NCBI GenBank assembly: GCA_001662425.1
Contig: BDDC01000151.1
Location: forward strand, 17,286-81,285
Source: Chlamydomonas sphaeroides
Lineage: Eukaryota; Chlorophyta; Chlorophyceae; Chlamydomonadales; Chlamydomonadaceae
Direction of reading: 5' to 3'
DNA length: 64,000 nt
The notes under the pieces are model-generated. The model made no database searches, was not told the DNA's origin, and was given only the letters and a program-made list of their open reading frames with translations. The position numbers and the translations under genes are program-made. Of the stretch, positions 34,401 to 47,363 are shown in pieces. Positions within the stretch are counted from its first letter, which is position 1, and each line of letters opens with the position of its first letter.

Positions 34401-37400
34401 CACCTCGGCCACCGGCATGCCGCCCGGCGCCTCCACCTTGGCACTCGCGTCCTCCTCCGCCTTGGCCTCGGCCTCGGCGCCCTCCGCCTTGGCCTCCGCC
34501 GGCTTGGCGGGCGCGTCGAAGGTGACGAGGAAGGTGAAGGGCTCCAGGGAGGCGAAGCTGGGCGCCGGCATGACCGCCTGGCTGGCGGCGGCGGCGGGGT
34601 CGGCGGCCAGCGCCGAGGCGGCCAGCGGCACCGGCAGGAAGCTGCTGCGGCTGCCCTCGCGGACTGCGGGCGGTAGTAGGGAAGGGGCGAGCAGCGGGTC
34701 GGGGCGGGGGCGGTGACGCAGCGGCACAGGCTGCCAGCAGTCGGGGGTTCGGGACGAGCTGGCAGTGTCGATCGTGGGGGAGCGGAGGTGGCAGGGCGCG
34801 GGAGGGAGGGAGGCGGCGGCACGCTGCCTCACCCAGCAGCAGCCGCCAGTAGCCCTCCTGCTTGCGCTTGTCGTACACGGGGAAGCGCGAGTGCTGCTTG
34901 ATGTGCGCCGCGGCGGCGAGCGCCATGCGGATGGCGGCCGCGCTGGTATGGCGGGTGGGCTCGGGCGAGCCCACGCACGTGATGCCGTCCTGCGCCGGGA
35001 GCGGGAGCAGGAGGGGGGGCGCGGAGGCGGGCATCAGACAGGCGCGTCGTGGGGGTCTACGCACGCAAGGGGTGGGCGCTGCTGGCAGCTTGGCGCCGGG
35101 GCCGCGGCCGTGCTGGCGCAGCCGCAAAGCTCTCGCCTGCCCTGCAGGGGTCAGGAACGCGCCGCGCAGGCCATCCGCGGCGACCGTGCTGGCCTGTGAC
35201 TGCGGCCCATCACCCGCTGGCCCTCCTGCTCGGCCCTCCTGCTAGGCCCCCCAGGTCCCCCTGGGACGCACAATGAAGGCGCCGCGCAGGAAGCCCACTC
35301 CCGGCTGCTCGTGCTCGTCCAGGCCGATGGTGAACTCGTTCTTGTTGCGGTAGCGCTCCAGCTGCGGATTGGGCGGCAGGCAGGCAGGCAGGAGGCAGGC
35401 AGGCAGGAGCAGCGCATGGGCAAGAGGACGAGCACACCTGCACCAACTCCGCAGGCGGCCAGTGTTCTCTGCCTGACAGCAGCAGCAGCTGGGGGCCACC
35501 AGCCGCTGCCGAATCTGCGGCGCGCGCCTTGGATCTCCGCCCTGCTCCCCTGGCCCCGTATCCCCCAGCCGTCAGCCCCCCGCCCCTTGCTGGCCTCTGC
35601 AGGCGCCCCAAACCCCCAGCCCCAGCCCCCGGGGGGCCGCCGCACCTGTGGCGCGCGCATGATGCCCATCAGCGGGCACGCCAGCGCCGGGCGGCGGCCC
35701 CCGGCCGGGTCGGCCTTCACGGCCGCGACCGCCGCCTCGCGCGCGGCCTTGACCCAATCCGGCTTGGTGTCGCCGTACGTGCGGCGGTCCACCTGCGTGC
35801 GGGCGTGTTGGGGTGGGAGCGGGGTGCTTGGGGTGGTGTCCGCAGCCTTGGCCTAAGGCGTCCATCGCGGGGCAGCGTCTCCCGCGGGCAACCGCGCCGG
35901 CCTGCATCGGCTGCTGCTCGGACCCCCAAGCCCCGCTGGCCCAGACCAGGCACTTGCAGACCGTGCCCTCGCCCCAGCAGCAGCGCCCCCTCCTCCTGCC
36001 GCACCTCCTCCGTGATGCCGCCCAGCGCCGCCACGATGCGGCCGTGCTTGTCCGTGAGCTGCTGCCCGTACGGCACCTTCCACCAGGGGCACACCGCCTC
36101 GCACACGTTGGGCACACGCGGCGCCTGCAGGCCAGCGGGGGCCAAAGGCAGGGGCAGGGGCAGGGGCGGGGACCCGGCAGCGCAGTCGGTCCAGGGGCCG
36201 GCGGCGCGGACGCACGCACGCAACGTCCGGACACGTGGGCCGTGGCGGGAGCGCTCGGGCGGGGGCAGGGCAGACTGACGGGGCGCTTGCCGTGCGCACC
36301 TTGGGGCCGCGGCTGGCCCCCGCCTGCGGCTCGTCCGCGTCGTCGCGGGCGCGCTTGCGGGACTCGCGCTGCGGCCATGGGCGGCGGGGCGGGCCGGCGG
36401 CGAGCGGGAGAGGCAGGGTCAGTGGAGGCGCAACAGGGCGAGGAGCTGTTGGTGCCGCTGCCTGCTGGCATCGGTGCGCACGGCGGGCAGGTCACACCGC
36501 GGCGGCCCGCCCCGACTGCCAAGTTGAGGCGCCGCTGCCTACAACGCTGAACACCCCACAGCCTGCGCCCCTTCACGTTCCCTGTCCCCCGCCCCTAGAC
36601 CACAGTAGCTTTGTTGCGATACCTCGCCTGGCCCCCGCCCCTACACACGCCGCTTCACACGTCCACGCAGACGCACACGCCCCTCGGCCGCCTCCCCACC
36701 TTGGCTGCGTACTCGGGCGCCATGCCCTTCTCAAACGTCAGCGAGGTGCCCGGCTCGGGCGGCTCGGCGGTCGCCAGCAGGTCCGTCGCGGCCCTGCGGC
36801 CGCAGCACCCACATGCCACCCGGCGCAGCAGCGCATCAGCTCAGGCAGCCCGGCAGCACGGCCACCACACGGCCACAACAGCGGTGGCCTCGCGGGCAGC
36901 AGACGAGGCCGGTGCGCCCAGCGCGCCAACGGCGTCGCCCCCGGCAAGCCCCTGAGGGCGTGCCCGGCAGCGCGCGGCTCGCGCTGCGGCAGCGTGCGCC
37001 GCCCGCGCCTCACAGGCGCTGTTGCGGGAGATAGGGGCGGCTGTGGTGCGCGCTCATCCGCCCATCCGCCGTGCGGCCGCGTTGTCGCGGGGGCCGCATC
37101 CCCCGGCAGTGCTGCCGCTCCGCCGTGCGGCCGCCTGGGGGCCAAGGCTCACCTGCACTCGGCCTCGTTGCTAAAGCGCACGTAGCCCACGTCCAAGTCG
37201 GGTTCCTTCTCCGTGAACCTGATGCCGCGCTGCGACACGCCGCGCGACTGCAGGAAGCGCTTGAAGGCGCGCCAGTCCCAGTCGGGGGACACGGGCAGGC
37301 CGCGGAGCGTGAGCTCCGAGCCCTGCCGCGGGTGCGGGGGCGGGGGCGAGGGGCGAGGGGCGAGGGGCGAGGGGCGAGGGGCGAGGGGCCGGGCGGGGAG

Positions 37401-37848
37401 GCGGCTTTAGCAGCGGGGGGAGCCACGGGGCCGGTGGTGGCGTGGTGGCAGGGTGGAGCGGCGAGGGGCGCCGAGGGCGCCCCTGGCGTTGCTGGAGCCG
37501 GCGGCAGCGGTCCCGGGACCGCACCGCGGAAGAGGAGCACGGCAGGGCGGCCCATACCCCCGCCGCGCTGCCTGGGCCCCCTGGTGTCTTACCCCACGGT
37601 CCAGGCCGCGCTTGCACTCGTCGGATGCGCGCTTGGCGACGCGCGCCGCGGCGTTGGCGGCGGCGACGACCTCGCCGGCGTTGCGCCCGCTCGACAGCAG
37701 CGACCGGACAAACTCCAGTTCCCGCCTGCAAGCCCAAAGTTCTTGTCGGCTGACGACATGCGAATGGGGGCGTTCCGCAATGCGCGGGAGTGCGTACGCA
37801 CCTGAGCGCGGCGACTTGCGCCGCCATCTGCTGCGCTGCCTCCGTCAT
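31470..37848 (-). CDS. TRM2: tRNA (uracil-5-)-methyltransferase, TRM2/TRMT2A family, with N-terminal RRM
   Basis: Eighteen minus-strand exons: 37802-37848, 37593-37725, 37153-37322, 36700-36793, 36300-36368, 36005-36124, 35646-35792, 35272-35361, 34833-34989, 34347-34663, 33920-34099, 33511-33660, 33150-33302, 32947-32973, 32644-32704, 32364-32440, 31917-32067 and 31470-31654. They sum to 775 residues plus TGA. An RRM-like domain (ELTLRGLPVSPDW to DVGYVRFSNEAECR) precedes the TrmA-type catalytic part: YRNKNEFTIG, FRISPTAFFQVNSPAT, the SAM site LLLDICCGTGTIGL, VVGVDS, AIADPPRAGLH, the cysteine nucleophile in VSCNP and the base glutamate in HVEAVMLLER. The enzyme makes m5U54 in the T-loop of tRNA. 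An RGG/Gly-Arg insert precedes FRPVKALAVDLFP. Two introns use GC donors (at 33148-33149 and 32362-32363), and one exon is only 27 nt. The gene is divergent from ARL5. Confidence 0.93.
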
Positions 37849-38327
37849 TTCGGCTATTGCCTTGCAGACACTACGCAGTAGCTGACGATCGTCTCAGGAA
37901 AGTCGGGTCGCCGGGGTATCGGCGAAAGCTGCTTTACAGGGTGTGCATGCGGAACCGAGCTGTCAACAGCCCTATGTTAGATATTGCAAGAGGAGTACGT
38001 TTGCGTCTCGAGTGTGGGCTTGCAGGGCCTTGGGGTACGGTGCTGCGTGCCAATCCGTGCACCAAGTTTCGCAAACCTGCCGAACTGAGCATTCAGCAGG
38101 ACAAGGGCCACTGCGTACGCGTGACATGCATACACATACCAGTGAGACACAGCAACCATACACACGAAAGCAGAAGCTGCGAACTACGCACCTGACGCCA
38201 CGCCTGACGTCTGGCCTGACTTGAAGGACACTGCAGCTTCCAGACGCACTGAACACAACGCAAGCCTGCACCTTCTGGGCCTAGCTAACCGGGCGGCCCC
38301 GTCCGAGGGGCCCCCTGCACTGCGACC
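37849..38327. promoter_or_regulatory. Shared upstream region of TRM2 (-) and ARL5 (+)
   Basis: The 479 bp between two divergent start codons are moderately AT-richer than the exons. This must hold both promoters. No recognised element could be fixed. Confidence 0.45.
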
Positions 38328-40307
<1,980 letters not shown>

Positions 40308-40334
<27 letters not shown>

Positions 40335-40423
40335 GAGGGCTCGCTCGCTGGGGTGTTGGGCGATAGAGCCTGCGGACCAGGGGCAATGCGTCCTCGTGCT
40401 TGTGGACCAAGGGCAGAGCCTCC
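40308..40423 (+). repeat. Three tandem, diverging copies of the ARL5 3' coding end
   Basis: The last 24 coding bases before the stop, beginning CTGCGGACCAAGGGC at 40308, recur at about 40370-40393 and 40400-40423 with several substitutions. Neighbouring GAGGGCTCGC-type blocks (about 40335 and 40455) also recur, so a larger unit including 3' UTR was duplicated. Confidence 0.75.
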
Positions 40424-41720
40424 AAAGGGGCTTCGCGCTCGAGGGTGGGCGCTGCGAGGGCTCGCGCTCAGTAAGTCGCTGTGGAGGGATTCGCGCGGAA
40501 TGCGCTATCACATGCTGGGGAGGACGTGGCGGACGCATATTGGAGCCGAGCAGGTACGGTTGCGCTTGCGGGACGTGGCAGTGAGCTGCATGTGTGTCTG
40601 GGTGTGGGCTGCCGGCAAGACGCGGCGCCTCGGTTGGCTGTGCAGGGCGCCAAGCGCTGCAAGTGGGGGGATGGATTCCCGGGCGCCACGTGTATTGCAG
40701 CGAGGGCAGGCAGGGGCACGCCAGAGGCTGTGCAGGCCACGGGCAACGAATGGCTCTAGAGACCAGCACTGTGGGGCCTGCAGGCGCCGCAAAAGGGGGG
40801 GCGTGGCTTTGTGTGAGAGCGGGAACTGCTGGGGGAAAGGGGCAGGCGGTGTGGCGGGTTGTGCTGAGCGCGCGTGGGCGAGAGGCGTAAGGAGTACGCT
40901 GCATGCAGGGCGAGAGTGTCAGGCACTCGGGCCATCGCCCGATGCTGCCCCGATGACGCCTTGGCGGGCGCCGATGCAAACAAGTATGTGTGCCTGTGCC
41001 TCTGCCGCGCTCCCCGGGCCCATACCCGGACCCGGGCGGGCCCTGAGGCCACCAGCTGCTGCCTCAACTCTGTCGGGCGCGTCTTGCTGTGTGCAGCCGC
41101 CAGCAGGCCCGCCAGCAGGCCCCTGCCCGTGCCACGATGCATCACCTCACCCCCAATCAACGCAGCCACGGGGCTCTGTTTCGACGGGGTTACATTCATC
41201 CAGTCCCTCTGCCTGGCTGATGGCTCATGGCATGCCGTATCTCAGCCGCACCTCTGCTGCCGCGCGCCGCTCACCCCATGGCCTTGCCCCTCCACGCATG
41301 CCCCAGCCCCGCTTGGCCCCACATCTGCAGGCCCCACACCTGCAGCCCCCACAGCAGCCCCGCACGCCCAGCTCGCGTGCGCAGGAGGCCAACCCCCAAA
41401 GCACCCGCCCCACAGCTCTCGCCCACCTTGCGGTGCCAGCAAGTCCATGCGACCTGACCGTACCGGTACGCATGCTCTCAACACATCCCCGCACAGCGAC
41501 TCGAAATAACCAGTTGCGTGTTGCGTAGCCGGCTGCCAGCTACCACTAATCTTCACAGCTCTTCACACATATGGGGCCTCGCATACCCTGACATGAGACC
41601 CACACCCGCTCACCGGCACAGGCACACGGTAGCTCACACAAACCAAAGCGCGCGCATCTCCTGCACCCACCAACCCCAATACCCCATACATACCCCCTCA
41701 CACCGACACCCCTGCCCCGG
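40335..41720. other. Convergent intergenic region (ARL5 / CPBP-like)
   Basis: Beyond the ARL5-derived repeats no exon could be supported on either strand. TTACA at 41190-41194 (TGTAA on the minus strand) is a possible polyadenylation signal for the minus-strand neighbour, 530 bases past its stop. Confidence 0.45.
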
Positions 41721-44700
41721 CTACTTTTGTTCCCCGCTGCTGCTGCCGCCGCTGCCGCTGCTGCTGCCGCCGCTGCTGCCGCTGCCGTCGCCCGCCTGCG
41801 CCGCCTGCACCTCCTTCTCCGCCGCCCCCAGCAGCGTGGACCCCAGCTCCCGCGCCGCCTCCTCCTCCGCCTCCAGCGCCTGCACCTCCTCCCACTGCGC
41901 CCGCTCCGGCAGCCGAGTGGCCTTCAGCTGCTGCAGCGCCGTCACCACGCCGTCGATCACCACCTGGCGCACACCGGCACACCAGCACGGGAGCGAGCAA
42001 CGGGGGTGGCGTGGCCGGGTCAGCGTGCACGGCAGGGGTCCGAGAGGGGTCGCGGAGCAAGGGCCAAGGGCTAGCTGGTGGGATTGCTACGCCGTAGAGC
42101 ACCAGCTGCCGCACACCGGCACAAAACGACAAGTCGGCGCAGGGGCACGCGCCAGGGTGACCGCTAGCGGGATCGTCCACGGGTAGCGGAGGGAGCAGCG
42201 GCGCATGACCGCCCGCTCCAGGCATGGCCTCGTGTGGCCCCCGCGAGCCGAGCCGCGCCATGGTGGCCCCGCCATGGTGGCCCCCGCGAGCCGAGCCGCG
42301 CCATGGTGGCCCCGCCATGGTGGCCCCCGCGAGCCGAGCCGCGCCATGGTGGCCCCGCCATGGTGGCCCCGCCATGGTGGCCCCGTGGGGCGACCCAGTG
42401 ACAGGTAGCAATGCAGGAGGCAATGCAGCGCTGGCAGCCAGCTGCTCGATACCCGGTGCCCCAGCAGCGCGCGGCCCGGCGCCTGCCCGGGGCCATCCAT
42501 GCGGCCCGCCCCGGCCCGGAAGCCCCCACCCCACGGCCCCCCTGCACCTGCGCCGTGTACGACCCCAGCAGGCTGCCGCTGGCGGCCCAGGCGCAGTTGG
42601 TGGCGCCGCACAGCAGCACCGACACACCCAGGCTGCGGCGGCAAGAGAGGCGGGCGGCAGGGGGCAGCGGGGCGTTTGAACGGGGCGGGGGTAGCAGTGG
42701 CAGCCGCGCGCGCCCGCCGGCTGCCGTGCTGGCCGCGCGGGGTTGACCTTCCAACCACGCCCCTCCCGTTTCCCCCCCGTTCCCCCGTTCCCCTCCCCCT
42801 GATGAGAGGCGACACTGATGTGGTGGCACTCCATGCTCGCGGGCTGGGCCCAGCACCCACCGTCCCTGCACTGCAGTTGCCGCCTCGGCCGCGCCGCCCC
42901 TCGCCCTTGCCTATGCAGGCACCCGTACCCTCCGCACGCGCACACGGCAGCCCCCGTATCTTGGCTTTATCCAATCGGTACGTTGATCATTTAGCTTATC
43001 GATACGTTGATATTCAACTAAATAGACTCAATCGACGTTACCGACTGGAGGCACGAGGGCTGGCACGCGGCCGCACCTGGTCCAGTACACAACGCGCTCC
43101 TCGGCCGTGGGCTGCTCCACCAGCGCGGTGCTCGTCTCCTCCACCTGCGGAAGCGGCGCGGGTGCCGACGGCGAGGTGGGGCGGCGAGCAGGTGCCGTGA
43201 CGAGGAGTACCCCAGGCCAGGGCGCAAGCCGCGCAGCCCGGGTGCGGCAAACCGCGCAGCCCGGGTGCGGGTGGGGTCGCAAACCGCGGCTGGCCCCGGA
43301 TAGCGCCCGGTGCTTGCGGCGCTGCGACCCACACCACCCCCGGCCGCACCTTGGGCGAGGCCTCGGGCCCCCCCAGCTGCAGCGACAGCCGCACGTTGCG
43401 CACCAGCACCGCGGCCTGAGAGGAGGGGGTGGCCGCACGCACACGTCATGCAAGGCGGCGGCGGCGGCGGCAGAACAGGCAGCGGGCCCGGGCGGCGGTG
43501 CGGACCCGGGTGCGGCGAGCGCAGCGGGGCCCACTGGCGGGCGCGGCGGTGGCTCCAGTGACCGACCAAGGAGCAGGCACGAGCAGCCACGCTCGGGCCT
43601 TCCGCAGCCGCAGCCGAAGCCGCACCTGCGTGCCGTCGGGACCGCCGACCTTGCCGATGCGGTTGAGGCTGGTGCGCGTGAAGGCGGCGGCGCGGGTGGC
43701 GGAGCTGGCGGACAGCGCCACCTGGTGGGGAGGTGGGGAGGGGAGGGCGGGGAGGTGCCGCGCGTCGGGTCCGCCGCGTCACAGGGCCGCCTGCGGGCGG
43801 TGCTGACGCTAGCGCCGCATCAGCCCCCAGCCACGAGTGCGCCCAGTCGGGGACCAAGCGGCCGCGCAGTGCCGCACAGCGCGTGCTTGGGCGACTGCCG
43901 CCCAGCGCCACAGCGCCATCGCGCGGCTTGCAGCAGCTGCCTCGCACTCACACGCTCTCCCCGTCCCTCCGCGCACCCTGTTGTGCGTCATGCGGGAAGA
44001 CCCTGCCCCCACAACCCGGCTCCTGGCCCCAACGGCCAGCCCTAACCCCAACCTGCAGGGTGATGAGCGAGATGGCCGCCATCCAGCGGGCCGTCTCGGG
44101 CGTCACCAGCTTGAACACCTGGGGCCCGGGGGGCGGGAGGCGGGGGAGCGCACCGGGGGCATGACACGGAGAGGAGGCTCGCACGCGGACAAGGTCCCGA
44201 GGGTGGATCGGGGTGCGTGGCGAGCTGCTCTTGCAAACCGTATCCAGGGCCAAAAGGCCAGGGGGCGGGGCAGGGCAGGCAGGTGGCAGCCGAGGGCAGG
44301 GTACGGGCAGCAGGCCAGGCAGGCGCTGGCGCGGGCGAGCACCTCTCCCGCGCCCCCTCCCATCCGCTGTGCCCGGCCCTCAACCCGCACTCCCCCTCCC
44401 ATCCGCTGTGCCCGGCCCCCAACCCGCATCCCCGCTCCGCACACCTTGGCCCAGTAGAGCGGGTTGGAGGCGTCGGTGGCCCCGGCCAGCCAGCTGCCGT
44501 ACCTGCGGCCGGAGGGGGGCAGCAGTGCAGGGTCACGCGGGCCGCGGGCTCGTCGTTGTCACGGCGGCCACGGCCCAACCCCACACGCCCTAGCCCGCCC
44601 TCCGTGTCCGGCCGCCCCCGCCGTGCCCCTTGCGCCAGTGCCAGTGCCCAGCGCCGCCTCCTTCCGCACTCCAGAGGCCGCCCGCCCCCTTCCCTTCCGC

Positions 44701-46200
44701 ACACTGGCCCTGCCCCTCCCGCCCTGCCCCACCAGCCCGCCAGCAGCGCGCCTCCGTAGCCCCGCACCAGCAGCTCCTGGCTGGCGGAGGAGATGCAGGA
44801 GGCCACGTACAGGCCCCCCACAGAGCCCCTGACAGGGGAGGAGGGCGGTGGCGGGGTGCAGGGATGGGTTAGTGGCAGCAACGCTGAGCCGCAGCCCGGC
44901 ATCAAGGGAGACCGCCTGGCGCCCGTGCCCAGCGGCCCCTGCCCAGTGGGCCCCTGCCCAGCGGGCCCCTGCCCAGCGGCCCCCTGCCCAGCGCTTCCCA
45001 AGCAACCAGCCGCCACCCGCCGGCCAAAGGCCTTACGTCGCCCCTCCAGCACCCTCTTTCCCCTGCCCCCCTCACCATGTGAAGGCGGGGTACCAGGGCT
45101 TCAGCACGTGCACCTGGTAGAACCACAGGCCCCTGCGGGCGGCATCGGCGCTGACGGGCGGCAGCGGCGCGCCGTCCACGCCGCCGTCCAGCCCGCTGCC
45201 GCCGCCCAGCACCAGCCCCGCCAACTCCTCGGCCTCCTGGTCCGTGCTGGACACCTTGCGCAGCTCTGGAGGGGTACGGGCGGCGGGAAGGGGAGGGGCA
45301 GGGGCAGGCGGGGTCTTGGGGGGAGGGAACAGCACGACAGACAGGGGCGACTTGGCAAGGTGAGCATGGGCGGGCAGCCGGGGGAGGTGGCGGCGGGCCG
45401 GGCGGCTGGCCCGGGGCGTGTGAGTAGCAAGCAGGAGTTGGAGGAGGGCCGGGCAGATGGCAGCGACCGCTGGCCTGTGTCCTGCCCCACTGCCGGGCCG
45501 CCGTGGCAGGCCAGGCGGCAGCCAGGCAGGGCAGCAGTCCCTCCCAGCCTGGCAGCCTGCTCCTGGTTGCTGCCGTGGGCAGGCAGCCTCACGCCCCCAA
45601 GCTCTCCGCCAAGACCCCCCCAAGGATCCAAGGGCTCCAGGCAGGAAGGCCCCCGCCAAAGGCTGCCAGGTCGCACCTGGCGTGGTGAACCCTGGGTCGA
45701 TGCTGGGCGCAAAGAGCAGCGCGATGAGCACGGTGGCGGGCACCGCGGCGGCGGCGCCCACCAGCAGCGGCGCGCCGTTGGCCCACACCAGGCCGTCGGT
45801 GACCTCGATGCCCGCCAGCCAGGCCAGCAGCTGGGCAGGGCAGGGGGAGGGGGCGGGCGGGTTGGGGAGGTAGGCAGGGACGTGCACAGTACGTGCCAGG
45901 AGGGCCCTGGCGTGTGGACCGACCCGGCCGGGGGTGTTGTGCGGCCGGCGGCTATGGCTGGCCAGCTACAGGCTCCGTACGCACCACGGTGATGCCGTAC
46001 ATGACGGAAGCGCCCGCCAGCTTCTCGATCAGCGAGGTGGCTGTGGCGAGCTCGACCGCCGAGATGGGCGAGGTGGCGTCGGGGGACGTGCCGGGGGCGC
46101 CGGAGGCGCCCTTGGGCTTAGCCTCGCCGTCCGCACTGGGCTTGGGCGCCGAGTCTGTGCCCTGCTGTGCCCTGGGTATGAGCGCCGTCCGGTGCGGGCC
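41721..46200 (-). CDS. CPBP/CAAX-protease-like multi-pass membrane protein, probably plastid
   Basis: Minus-strand exons at about 45985-46200, 45677-45830, 45076-45265, 44733-44828, 44445-44502, 44053-44118, 43626-43721, 43350-43415, 43077-43144, 42548-42632 and 41721-41963 (TAG at 41721-41723). At least five hydrophobic segments are visible, for example WANGAPLLVGAAAAVPATVL, GGLYVASCIS and LGVSVLLCGATNCAWAA. The stretch SSASQELLVRGYGGALLAG matches motif 1 of the CPBP/ABI intramembrane protease family (EExxxR), but its first glutamate is glutamine. No clear second or third CPBP motif was identified. The C terminus is a charged helix (ERAQWEEVQALEAEEEAARE) with a Gly/Ser tail. The first exon, with ATG and any transit peptide, was not resolved and probably lies at about 46200-46500. 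Catalytic activity is doubtful. Confidence 0.5.
42230..42392. repeat. Minisatellite (ccatggtggcccc / gcgagccgagccgcg) in CPBP-like gene intron
   Basis: Alternating CCATGGTGGCCCC and CGCGAGCCGAGCCGCG blocks repeat several times in the intron 41964-42547. Each unit contains an NcoI-type palindrome. Confidence 0.9.
42958..43045. repeat. AT-rich island with internal near-repeats inside an intron
   Basis: An island of about 85 bp with around 60 per cent A+T interrupts a GC-rich intron (42633-43076). It contains TACGTTGAT twice (about 42979 and 43002), and TCAATCGACGTTA at its right end is close to the reverse complement of those units. This resembles a small mobile-element relic. Confidence 0.5.
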
Positions 46201-47363
46201 CTGGGGGGAAAGCACCCGCGTGGCAGACACCGCAGGCACGAAGGGAATGTTGGGGCTTGCAGCCGCACGGCCTCCTGGCGTCCGCGCAGAAAGGCCAGCT
46301 CCTCATGATGCGGCAATCGGCTGGGTTCAAGCTAGGCGCACGCCCGCACCTGCAACACCCCAGCGCTGGGCAATCGACGCTGAGCCCCTCGCTCGGCCGA
46401 CCCAAACAGATGCGCTCTCCGAGCAGGGCTTTGCGCTAAGCATCCTATAGATTTGTGGGCGACCAACTTCATTCTTGAATGCAGGTGCGAGCGGTCGGCA
46501 AAGGAAGGTGTGCAAGTTTGCTAGCTTGGCAACATCAGTGGCTCTCAGTCACACTATTATTTTCACGTTATTATGCTGTAGCAAGAGTATAGGCAGCAGT
46601 GTCCACTATACGCAGCGACCAAACACTTCAGAAGGCCGGTCGTGCAGTCCACATTGAATACCTGCTTTGCACGCAACAATTTCAACTCAACAGAACTAGA
46701 GCCTGCAGCGCATAGCTGTTCGCACAGCTGGTGTGCTCGTTGGTGACCCATGGTTCCCTCGCAACGACGCTGGCAGCAGGCGGGCGCTGCGCTGCCTATC
46801 TAAAGCCCGCACGTGTTTGATCACAAAATGCTGCAAGCAGCCTGTGTGGCGCGAGCTAGACCTCGGCTGCGAAGGCGCCCAACCGCCGGTGAGCGACGGC
46901 TGTCCCGCGCGCTGGCCCGCTCGCGGCCCATCACCTTGCATGCCAAGGCCCACTCGCCTGTCCGATGCAGCATTTGGCTACACCCCCGAGTCTGCTGTCA
47001 CCTTAACGACAGCGTGAGCTCCACACCCAACACGCCAGCCGCCAGCGCTTCACCGCTAGCTCCACAGCGCGCGCCAGCGCCAGCGCACGTAGCGACCTCG
47101 GATCGCGTGGCTCCCTTGGACCAGCTCCTGCCCCGCTGCTGCGCCCCACAGCCGCGCTCGCGCTACTCGCCAAGGTGTGCAGCCATCCGACTATCCAGCA
47201 GCTACCCGCGGGCTTGCTTGAGCAGCATTCGCGCTTCCCTCCTGCCACCGCACGCCTCTGCTCACCTCGCTCCTCCCAACCCACCTGACTGCTGCTGCTG
47301 CCTGCCGCAGTGCCACCCTAGGACGCCACCCAACCAACCAGCCAACGCCACAGCCCGGCCGCC
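46201..47363. promoter_or_regulatory. Upstream region between CPBP-like (-) and ABCG (+) genes, including an AT-rich stretch
   Basis: Contains the unresolved 5' exon of the CPBP-like gene and both promoters. The segment 46440-46720 is much richer in A+T than the window average, including a TATTATTTTCACGTTATTATG stretch near 46555-46575. It may be a promoter or a nucleosome-depleted region. From about 47000 the sequence is C-rich, like the 5' UTR of the following gene. Confidence 0.4.

Noticed and set aside
42204..42679. Plus-strand open frames rich in Trp/Pro/His/Gly
   Set aside because: Created by the CCATGGTGG minisatellite inside an intron of the minus-strand gene.
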